Origin: Bacillus cereus ATCC 14579
GTDB lineage: Bacteria; Bacillota; Bacilli; Bacillales; Bacillaceae_G
Assembly (NCBI RefSeq): GCF_000007825.1
Contig: NC_004722.1
Coordinates: forward strand, 3,574,501 to 3,638,500
Length of the DNA stretch: 64,000 bases
Direction: 5' to 3'
The notes under the pieces were generated by a model. That model saw only the letters and a program-made list of their open reading frames with translations. It was not told the origin of the DNA and ran no database searches. Below, one piece after another: positions 57,494 to 64,000 of this stretch (the first letter of the stretch is position 1; each line of letters opens with the position of its first letter). A program made the position numbers and the translations under genes.

Positions 57494-58639
57494 ATGGTAT
57501 CTATTTCAAATCAACTAAAAGAAAAACTTATTTCCATCCGTCGACATTTACATGAGTATCCGGAACTATCATATGAAGAGTTCGAAACAACAAAAGCAAT
57601 AAAAAATTGGTTAGAAGAAAAAAACATTACTATCATTGACTCCAATTTAGAAACAGGAATTATCGCTGAAGTGTCTGGTAATAAAAACGGGCCAATTGTA
57701 GCAGTTCGTGCTGATATTGATGCCCTTCCTATTCAAGAAGAAACACATTTGTCCTATGCATCTAAAGTACGAGGAAAAATGCATGCTTGTGGACACGATT
57801 TTCATACAGCTGCCATTTTAGGTACTGCTTTCTTATTAAAAGAAAGAGAATCTTCCCTAAATGGAACGGTTCGCTTCATATTCCAACCAGCTGAAGAAAG
57901 TAGTAATGGCGCTTGCAAAGTTATTGATGCTGGACATTTACGTAATGTGCAAGCGATTTTCGGCATGCATAATAAACCTGATTTACCAGTAGGTACAATT
58001 GGCATTAAAGATGGTCCACTGATGGCTGGAGTTGATCGATTTGAAATTGAAATTCACGGAGTTGGTACACACGCGGCTGTACCAGATGCTGGCGTAGATC
58101 CTATTGTCGCATCCTCTCAAATTGTGATGGCACTGCAAACAATTGTAAGCCGAAATATAAGTTCATCTCATAATGCGGTTGTTAGTGTTACAAATATTCA
58201 CGCAGGAAATACGTGGAACGTAATTCCTGAAAAAGCTACGTTAGAAGGAACGATTCGCACGTTCCAAGCTGAAACACGTGAAAAGATTCCAGCACTCATG
58301 GAGCGTATTATTAAAGGTGTATCTGATGCATTAGGTGTAAAAACGAAATTCCGTTTTTATTCAGGTCCTCCTGCTGTTCACAACGATAAAGCTCTTTCAG
58401 ACTTATCTACTCAAGTTGCCACAAAGATGAATCTTAATATCATCTCGCCTAGTCTATCAATGGCTGGAGAAGATTTCTCATTTTACCAACAGGAAATACC
58501 AGGTTCATTCGTCTTTATGGGAACGAGCGGTACACATGAATGGCATCATCCTGCTTTTACAATTAATGAAGAGGCACTGCCTATAAGTGCAGAATACTTT
58601 GCTTTACTAGCCGAAAGAGCACTTAAACAATTCTCATAA
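57494..58639 (+). CDS. M20 family amidohydrolase (N-acyl-amino acid/hippurate hydrolase type)
   Basis: A 381-residue zinc hydrolase. It has the metal motif MHACGHDFHTAA (Cys99, His101), the catalytic Glu pair QPAEES (134-135), the dimerization domain motif GTHAAVPDAGVDP and the C-terminal AGEDFSFY. These are typical of the AmhX/hippuricase/aminoacylase subgroup. AAAGAAGGCATACTAC precedes the ATG. The natural substrate is unknown. A bidirectional terminator follows. Confidence 0.88.
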   Translation: MVSISNQLKEKLISIRRHLHEYPELSYEEFETTKAIKNWLEEKNITIIDSNLETGIIAEVSGNKNGPIVAVRADIDALPIQEETHLSYASKVRGKMHACGHDFHTAAILGTAFLLKERESSLNGTVRFIFQPAEESSNGACKVIDAGHLRNVQAIFGMHNKPDLPVGTIGIKDGPLMAGVDRFEIEIHGVGTHAAVPDAGVDPIVASSQIVMALQTIVSRNISSSHNAVVSVTNIHAGNTWNVIPEKATLEGTIRTFQAETREKIPALMERIIKGVSDALGVKTKFRFYSGPPAVHNDKALSDLSTQVATKMNLNIISPSLSMAGEDFSFYQQEIPGSFVFMGTSGTHEWHHPAFTINEEALPISAEYFALLAERALKQFS

Positions 58640-58682
58640 AAAAAGCCGTTCAAAGTGCATCTCAGCACCTGAACGGCTTTTC
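58640..58682. terminator. Bidirectional terminator after the M20 hydrolase gene
   Basis: AAAAAGCCGTTC faces GAACGGCTTTTT, with an inner GTGC/GCAC stem. Confidence 0.85.
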
Positions 58683-58685
58683 TTA

Positions 58686-59630
58686 TTAAGTTAAATCACG
58701 TTTTAAAAACACAGTATATGAAATACATAAAAATACGAACAAATAAAGTAGCAACATACATGATGCAAACGGGAATGTTACTCCATCAATAAAACTTCCG
58801 TTCTTTGAAATACTATATAAATCTGTGTTTGCTGGCAATAAATATTTCGCCCAGTTATATCTAGTGGCTGCTAATAACGCAATATTGCCTGATAAAGCAA
58901 GGAATAGTGAAATACCAATTGCACCTCCACTAGATCTCGTTAACACAGAAATCATAAATGCAAACGATGCGTACACAACCGTTGGTAACCACGATAAAAC
59001 ATAATATTTACTTGCTTCTACAAAAATGTTTTGTTTTATTATATTTCCATCTTGGAAAATAAACTCACTCCATGCAGGCTGTTGGAATTTATAAATAACA
59101 AGTCCACATAAAGCGGAGAAGATCATATTAAATATAAATAATAAAGCTGCAAATATAACGATTGCTAAAAATTTTGCTGTTAAAATTTTAAAGCGACTCG
59201 CTGGTCGTATCGTTAAAAATTTATATGTTCCCCAGCTATATTCATTCGCAAAAATTGTACTTGCATACACGAGGATAAATGGGAGCAAAATTGGAAATAC
59301 GATAAAACCTGTATCTCTCATGAAAGAAAGTGGAGAACTGCTTGCCGGTGCTGTATCCGTATCTAAATGCTTCATCTTAAGCTGGTATTCTTTTACAAGC
59401 TCATCCCCTGATTTTTCTGCTAAAATAGCTTCTTTTTTCATGCCAAGCTTTTTCTCAATTTCTACAGTTCGTTCTGTATAATCTACTTTCCATCCTTTTG
59501 TTTCCGGTTCAAAATACTTTACCGTAACCCATCCTAATCCGATTATTAATACTGCAATAACTGCAAATGGAATAATCGTTCGCTTCCGCTTAAATATTTT
59601 ATACAGTTCGTTATATACTAAATTAAACAA
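58686..59630 (-). CDS. ABC-2 type permease
   Basis: A 314-residue membrane protein with six predicted spans and a large extracytoplasmic loop between span 1 (FAVIAVLIIGLGWVTV) and span 2 (about residues 40-105). It starts 8 bases before the stop of the ATPase gene, so the two are translationally coupled. Similar permeases export bacteriocins or antibiotics (BcrB/AlbD-like). Substrate unknown. Confidence 0.83.
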   Translation of the reverse strand: MFNLVYNELYKIFKRKRTIIPFAVIAVLIIGLGWVTVKYFEPETKGWKVDYTERTVEIEKKLGMKKEAILAEKSGDELVKEYQLKMKHLDTDTAPASSSPLSFMRDTGFIVFPILLPFILVYASTIFANEYSWGTYKFLTIRPASRFKILTAKFLAIVIFAALLFIFNMIFSALCGLVIYKFQQPAWSEFIFQDGNIIKQNIFVEASKYYVLSWLPTVVYASFAFMISVLTRSSGGAIGISLFLALSGNIALLAATRYNWAKYLLPANTDLYSISKNGSFIDGVTFPFASCMLLLYLFVFLCISYTVFLKRDLT

Positions 59631-60534
59631 TATCTTTTCCTCCTGTTAATTCTAAAAATTGCTCTTCTAACGTTTTTCTTTCTTCATATACACGATACAC
59701 TTGAATATTTTTCTCAAGCAATGTACGAATAACATTTGGGATTTCTTCATCTTTTACATTAATAAGTAATTCATTATCTTTTACTAAAACATCATGCCCT
59801 AATATTTCTGCTGCTTTATTCGCATCATCTACACGTATACGGATCGTCTCCATCTCTTCGCTTTGGCTATGCTGAATATTTTGCGTAGCCACATATTCCC
59901 CGTGCTGAATAATGATAACTCTGTCACACATTAATTCAACTTCTGAAAGTAAGTGACTTGATACAAGTACAGCTTTTCCTTGTTCATGTGCAATTTTTTT
60001 TATGTACATTCTCATTTCATGTATTCCACTAGGGTCTAATCCATTTGTCGGTTCATCTAGTATCAACACGTCTGGATCGTGAATAAGTGCCTGAGCGATT
60101 CCTAAACGTTGTCTCATGCCGAGTGAATACGCTTTTACTTTGCGATCAATTACTTGTCCCATCCCTAACAATTTCACTACTTCATCGATACGTTCTTCGG
60201 TCACATTACCATTCATTCGTCCGAAATATGTTAAATTTTCATAGCCGCTCAAAAAAGGATAAAATTCAGGTGTCTCAATTACCGCTCCAATTTTCGCAGC
60301 TGTTTTTTCGAATTGCTGTTTCACAGATTGACCATCAATCCATACTTCACCTTCTGTCATACGGATCATACCAACCATCATTCTCATTAAAGTCGTTTTT
60401 CCAGCACCGTTTGGTCCGAGTAAACCGACAACCTCGCCTTTTTTCACTTCAAAACTAATATTTTGTACAAGTGTCTTTGATCCGATTCGCTTCGTTAACC
60501 GATCGACTTTTACAATTGATTGTTCATTTGTCAT
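59623..60534 (-). CDS. ABC transporter ATPase, BcrA-type
   Basis: A 303-residue cytosolic ATPase of the ABC-2 exporter type. Walker A GLLGPNGAGKTTLMR (about 36-50), signature YSLGMRQRLGIAQAL, Walker B VLILDEPTNGLDPSG and VSSHLLSEVE switch region. ATG 60534 follows GGAAGGAAAGG; a TTG three codons upstream is less likely. The C-terminal 80 residues are a regulatory extension. Forms an exporter with the next gene. Confidence 0.9.
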   Translation of the reverse strand: MTNEQSIVKVDRLTKRIGSKTLVQNISFEVKKGEVVGLLGPNGAGKTTLMRMMVGMIRMTEGEVWIDGQSVKQQFEKTAAKIGAVIETPEFYPFLSGYENLTYFGRMNGNVTEERIDEVVKLLGMGQVIDRKVKAYSLGMRQRLGIAQALIHDPDVLILDEPTNGLDPSGIHEMRMYIKKIAHEQGKAVLVSSHLLSEVELMCDRVIIIQHGEYVATQNIQHSQSEEMETIRIRVDDANKAAEILGHDVLVKDNELLINVKDEEIPNVIRTLLEKNIQVYRVYEERKTLEEQFLELTGGKDIV

Positions 60535-60608
60535 TCTATACAACCTTTCCTTCCCATTCTTTGTCAGGTCTTTTCACTGTAACATGATTATTTTTATGTG
60601 TAAAATGG

Positions 60609-60636
60609 AAAAAGGCATGATTTCTCATGCCTTTTT
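60609..60636 (-). terminator. Terminator of the BceB-like gene
   Basis: 12-bp perfect arms AAAAAGGCATGA with TTTC loop, overlapping the stop codon. Confidence 0.8.
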
Positions 60637-61200
60637 CTTGAAATGCAACGAATTTTTATCTTGTAAACTTTGAACAAATCGAAAACATTGCACCATCGAT
60701 AATAGAAGGATAACAATCATAATTATACTCACTACTACTATTGCATATATTGTAATCGGTGCACTATTTATCCCTTGTATTCCTGCTATTCTTATAAAGA
60801 TAATCGTAAATAATTTTAAAAATAACATCCCATTAACTAATCCAAAAACAAACGCTGCTCCATAAATGAATAATTGCTCCTGACATAATAAACATAGTAC
60901 TTCTTTTCTTTTTATATTTTCTGCTACATAAGATGTAAACTCCTCTCTCCTCACTAGCAAAAGGGAGTACATCATTTTATATGTAGTAAAAATACATATG
61001 AAAATTAGTACAATAAACAGTGTGTAAAAATACATTTGAAATACAAATGCATCCCCTACTTTCAAAATAGCTCCTTCATTAAATTGTAACGATATCATAA
61101 AAAACAAAATCATAATACTCATAGCAATCCACATAAATTGCTTCATCCTTTTGGTAGCAAATGTTCTAATATTTTTTCTCGCTAACCGACATAAAGACAT
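60625..61200 (-). CDS. Short four-span membrane protein resembling the N-terminal part of BceB-type permeases
   Basis: A 191-residue protein starting MSLCRLARKNIRTFATKRMK with four predicted membrane segments: IMILFFMISLQF, FYTLFIVLIFICIFTTYKM, LFIYGAAFVFGLVNGMLF and VSIIMIVILLLSM. The charged loop between spans 2 and 3 (SLLLVRREEFTSYVAENIKRKE) is placed like the FtsX-type N-terminal module of BceB-family permeases, which are three times longer. The large extracellular domain and the C-terminal spans are missing. It is separated from the ABC genes by a terminator. Could be a relic or a stand-alone accessory protein; low certainty on family. Confidence 0.6.
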   Translation of the reverse strand: MSLCRLARKNIRTFATKRMKQFMWIAMSIMILFFMISLQFNEGAILKVGDAFVFQMYFYTLFIVLIFICIFTTYKMMYSLLLVRREEFTSYVAENIKRKEVLCLLCQEQLFIYGAAFVFGLVNGMLFLKLFTIIFIRIAGIQGINSAPITIYAIVVVSIIMIVILLLSMVQCFRFVQSLQDKNSLHFKKKA

Positions 61201-61369
61201 AAAATTCTTCCCCTACCTTATTACATACGCATTCTATACTACTAGTGTATAAAAATATGACATTTTAAACATCGCACTACAATCGGAATTTCTTCTAAGT
61301 CTTTAGTCCTAGAAAACGAAATGATAAAAAATCACATTTAGAATATAATTGTAAAAAGGAGGAGATTGC

Positions 61370-61969
61370 ATGCGTATAAAATTACTATCAATCTTGTTTT
61401 TATTATTACTCACAAGTTGTAGCAAAATAAAAAACAATGAAGTTGCCATTGTTGAGCCATACAAATTAACAAAAGAGCAAGCTTCTATTTTACAAATGAC
61501 TCCTTTTCAAGAAGGAAATAGCATGTTTTATAACGTTACGCTTAAAAATGATAAAGATGAAATAAATGCTACAATTGATTATTATAACAATGGTAAAAAA
61601 ACAAAAGAAATTGCTAATATAGCTACCTCACATTTTTCAAAAAAGAAAGTAAAGCTTTCTTTTTTACCACCACATTTCCAATTCGATAAAGATATACAAG
61701 AAAAAAGGCAGTGGTATATGAATATTGAAGGTGCTTCAACGCTTGTTCATGAAGAAGCACCACCAAGCGTAAATAGCTCCGCAACTACTACAATCCAATC
61801 TATAAAAAATTTAAAATACAATCAAAAAACAATTTTAGCTGCTGTAATCCAAACAAGTAAAGAAACTGTAAGCGTCCCTACAATTGACGAAGACAAAGGT
61901 ATTGATTTACTCTTAAAAGAAAATGAACACGTTTATCTATTTAGTATCGAGCTAAGAAAAGAACAATAA
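61370..61969 (+). CDS. Putative lipoprotein, 199 residues
   Basis: A secreted lipoprotein. The signal peptide is MRIKLLSILFLLLLTSCSKI with the lipobox LTSC (Cys17). The mature part is Lys/Asn rich with no domain I recognise. AAGGAGGAGATTGC precedes the ATG. It is a single gene divergent from the BceB-like gene and ends in a long palindromic terminator. Function unknown. Confidence 0.8.
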   Translation: MRIKLLSILFLLLLTSCSKIKNNEVAIVEPYKLTKEQASILQMTPFQEGNSMFYNVTLKNDKDEINATIDYYNNGKKTKEIANIATSHFSKKKVKLSFLPPHFQFDKDIQEKRQWYMNIEGASTLVHEEAPPSVNSSATTTIQSIKNLKYNQKTILAAVIQTSKETVSVPTIDEDKGIDLLLKENEHVYLFSIELRKEQ

Positions 61970-62006
61970 AGCGGAAATGCAACTTAAGTTGCATTTCCGC
62001 TTTATT
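61965..62006. terminator. 42-bp loop-free palindromic terminator
   Basis: A perfect palindrome with 21-bp arms (AATAAAGCGGAAATGCAACTT) that begins in the last codons of the lipoprotein gene and serves both convergent genes. Confidence 0.8.
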
Positions 62007-62062
62007 GTTTAACAAGGTGTACTTTTATAAATCTGAATTAACTTCATTTTCTGTTACTACTA

Positions 62063-62962
62063 TTACTCATCTTCTACTTCTATTCTTTTCTTCTCTCTTG
62101 CAATTTTTAAAAACTCTAGCAACTCTGGATTACTATTCATTTTTTTGTAAGCCACTGACATTTCTGCCACAAAATTAGAATCATATAATTCTTTATATAC
62201 AACTTCTGTTTTATATAACTTATTTGCCGATACGGGTATTACTGTAATTCCAATTCCTGCCGCTACAAGCCCCATAACTGTTTGATACTCTGTTGCTTCT
62301 TGTACAATACGTGGACTAAATCCAACTTCTCTGCAAAGAGATAAAATTGTATCATACAAAGCTGGCCATACTGGTCTCGTAATAAATACAAACGGCTCAT
62401 CTCGTAAATCTTCTATATGTATTTCATCTTTCTCTGCAAGTGGATGTGCCTTTGGTAAACATAAGGTACAAGATAACCTTTGAATTGGCTCTAATTCTAA
62501 TAATTGTGTTGGAATTGGTGGACGTAAAAAGCCAATATCAATACGGTTATCATGAAGTGCATGAACTTGATCTGGTGTTGACAATTCATGTAATGCAACA
62601 GACACTCTCGGAAATTTCTTTCTATATTCCCTAACAATTGATGGTAAAATATCATATATCGCCGCACCTACAAAACCAATTGAAAGTGATCCTACTTCTC
62701 CCCTTTGCGCACTTTGTGCAACTTCTACTGCTTTTTCAATTTGTTCAAACGCTTTTTTTACTTCTTTTAAAAACATTTCTCCTGCTTCTGTTAGTTCAAC
62801 CTTTCTTTTCGTTCTTGAAAATAATGTAACTCCCATTTCTTTTTCTAATTGCTGTATTTGTTGACTAAGTGGTGGTTGTGTCATTTGTAAACGAGCAGCT
62901 GCCCGTCCAAAGTGTAACTCTTCTGCCACAACAACAAAATATTGCAAATGCCGTAATTCCAT
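62063..62962 (-). CDS. LysR-family regulator, CidR-like
   Basis: A 299-residue LysR regulator. The N-terminal winged helix (HLQYFVVVAEELHFGRAAAR, QPPLSQQIQQLEKEMG) is complete, followed by a periplasmic-binding-protein-like effector domain. It is divergent from cidAB with a palindrome between, the arrangement of cidR in Staphylococcus aureus and ywbI-ywbHG in B. subtilis. It probably activates cidAB in response to acetate or carbon overflow, by analogy. Confidence 0.86.
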   Translation of the reverse strand: MELRHLQYFVVVAEELHFGRAAARLQMTQPPLSQQIQQLEKEMGVTLFSRTKRKVELTEAGEMFLKEVKKAFEQIEKAVEVAQSAQRGEVGSLSIGFVGAAIYDILPSIVREYRKKFPRVSVALHELSTPDQVHALHDNRIDIGFLRPPIPTQLLELEPIQRLSCTLCLPKAHPLAEKDEIHIEDLRDEPFVFITRPVWPALYDTILSLCREVGFSPRIVQEATEYQTVMGLVAAGIGITVIPVSANKLYKTEVVYKELYDSNFVAEMSVAYKKMNSNPELLEFLKIAREKKRIEVEDE

Positions 62963-62993
62963 TTTTGGACACCCTTTTCACTTTCGATTAATA

Positions 62994-63033
62994 TGTCTAA
63001 TATATTAATAACATATAATTTATATATTAGACA
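62994..63033. promoter_or_regulatory. 12-bp inverted repeat between the LysR gene and cidA
   Basis: TGTCTAATATAT at 62994-63005 faces its exact complement at 63022-63033. It is placed 32 bases before the LysR start and 83 bases before cidA, the usual location of a LysR operator. Confidence 0.6.
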
Positions 63034-63115
63034 AATATTTTGAATGAACGTATAGTAGAAATTGTTAATTCTTTTTTACAATTTTTATGTAAAAAAAGAA
63101 AGAGGTGGTTACTGT

Positions 63116-63481
63116 ATGAAATGGTGGAAGTTAAGCGGACAAATTTTGTTACTATTTTGTTTCGCTTGGACAGGTGAATGGATTGCAAAACAGGCACACC
63201 TCCCAGTTCCAGGAAGTATAATCGGTATTTTTTTATTATTAATTTCGTTAAAATTTAACCTAGTTAAGAAAGAATGGATACAGGACGGAGCAGATTTTTT
63301 ATTAAAAGAACTTATTTTATTTTTCATCCCTTCTGCAGTCGCTGTCATACGTTACAGAGATACACTAACACAATATGGAATCGATCTCATTTTAATTATT
63401 ATGATTAGCACTCTTTGCGTTACCTTAGTTACAGGACTTTTAACAGAATTGCTACTAAAGCGGAAAGGATCAACGCAATGA
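63116..63481 (+). CDS. cidA: Holin-like protein CidA
   Basis: A 121-residue membrane protein of the CidA/LrgA holin-like family with four predicted spans (LSGQILLLFCFAWTGEWIAK, GSIIGIFLLLISLKF, LILFFIPSAVAVI and LILIIMISTLCVTLVTGLLT). The ATG follows AAGAGGTGGTTACTGT; upstream Met codons lack a site. It is the first gene of a two-gene operon and overlaps the next start by four bases. The pair influences cell lysis and overflow metabolism in staphylococci; a transport role for pyruvate has been proposed for relatives. Confidence 0.88.
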   Translation: MKWWKLSGQILLLFCFAWTGEWIAKQAHLPVPGSIIGIFLLLISLKFNLVKKEWIQDGADFLLKELILFFIPSAVAVIRYRDTLTQYGIDLILIIMISTLCVTLVTGLLTELLLKRKGSTQ

Positions 63482-64000
63482 TCGGATTTCTTTGTTTACT
63501 ATTAACACTATTCACATATTGGATATCAAAAAAAATGTATCAACGTTGGAATTGGAGTCTACTTTCTCCTCTTCTCGTCTGTCCCATTATTTTAATTGCT
63601 TTATTGCTCGGATTAGATACACCTTATGAAACATATGAATCTGGTGGTCACTGGTTAACTGAATTATTAAAGCCCGCAACAGTTGCTTTTGCATGGCCAA
63701 TCTATAAATATTTTGATTTGTTAAAGAAACATGGAATGGCTATCTTACTTAATGTCATTGTCGGTTCGTTTTTATCAGTCATTACTTCAGCACTACTAGC
63801 AAATTATTTTCAAATTGATTCATCACTAGAACATAGTTTAGCGCCACATATCGTAACAACACCAATCGCAATGGCTATTTCAGAAATGATTGGTGGTATG
63901 TCACAATTAACTGCTGTATTTGTCGTTTTAACTGCCTTAACAGGAGCATTGCTCGGTCCTTCTCTCATACGCATTTGCCGCATTAAAACAGCAATCGCAA
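63478..64000 (+). CDS. cidB: CidB/LrgB family protein, partial
   Basis: The first 174 codons of a membrane protein; it runs off the right edge. The sequence starts MIGFLCLLLTLFTYWISKKM and has the LrgB features LKPATVAFAWPIYKYFDLLK and TTPIAMAISEMIGGMSQLTAV. The start overlaps the cidA stop (ATGA). The product is expected to have about 230 residues and to work with CidA. Confidence 0.88.
   Translation, partial: MIGFLCLLLTLFTYWISKKMYQRWNWSLLSPLLVCPIILIALLLGLDTPYETYESGGHWLTELLKPATVAFAWPIYKYFDLLKKHGMAILLNVIVGSFLSVITSALLANYFQIDSSLEHSLAPHIVTTPIAMAISEMIGGMSQLTAVFVVLTALTGALLGPSLIRICRIKTAIA

Noticed and set aside
1..64000. tRNA, rRNA, CRISPR arrays, insertion sequences, prophage
   Set aside because: No cloverleaf-like clusters, no regularly spaced repeats, no transposase or phage structural genes were seen. 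The amidase at 32411 resembles phage enzymes but has no phage neighbours.

Overview
The window is from a low-GC Gram-positive spore former and fits the Bacillus cereus group. Small acid-soluble spore proteins (sspN, sspO, sspP, tlp), a SleL-type cortex-lytic enzyme, a CotM-like coat protein and AT-rich intergenic DNA point to Bacillus. The SleL sequence, the complete hut operon next to them and bcr-like repeats point to the cereus group. I see no rRNA, tRNA, CRISPR array, prophage or intact insertion sequence.

Layout. 1-20.5 kb is a conserved housekeeping and sporulation block: parC/parE, a CoA-binding protein, an htrA-type protease with a response regulator, anaerobic ribonucleotide reductase (nrdDG), plsY, small yne-type genes, sleL, tlp-sspN, an fbpB-like gene, a thioredoxin-like yneN, aconitase (citB), sspO, sspP and cotM. 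Apart from inserted genes this order is that of the Bacillus subtilis yne/citB/parEC region. 20.5-53.7 kb interrupts that order with accessory metabolism: an MFS transporter, a broken AlaX-like gene, Nudix, a BirA-type biotin/acyl-CoA cluster (bioY-yhfT-yhfS), a broken acyl-CoA ligase, acetyltransferases, CsbD, a PP2C-like phosphatase, a PAS histidine kinase, an MhqR-type quinone-response pair (mhqO/mhqD), putP, flavoenzymes, a CarD-type regulator and the histidine utilization operon hutPHUIG. 54-56 kb returns to the ancestral order (yneK, ccdC, ccdA). 56.4-64 kb holds an EamA transporter, an M20 amidohydrolase, an ABC exporter cluster with a short BceB-like protein and a lipoprotein, and a LysR regulator divergent from cidAB.

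Regulation readable in the sequence: a sigma-A promoter for hut with a CcpA cre between -35 and -10 and a HutP-type attenuator before hutH; a BirA operator downstream of a consensus promoter at bioY; two MhqR-type palindromes before mhqO; a LexA-type box before an unknown 98-residue protein; sigma-G and sigma-K type promoters before sspP, sspN and cotM; and a palindrome between cidA and its LysR gene.

Two things stand out. First, six genes (ABC transporter, AlaX-like, acyl-CoA ligase, hutG, methyltransferase, P-loop kinase) are each broken by a one-base length change in a short A/T run. This is either genome decay in a mutator lineage or a homopolymer error pattern in the assembly. Second, several short transcription-unit-like structures have no gene: a consensus promoter plus a 16-bp terminator at 53.57-53.67 kb, a structured gene-free stretch at 44.1-44.5 kb, and a hairpin in front of sspN that overlaps both its probable sigma-G promoter and its ribosome binding site.
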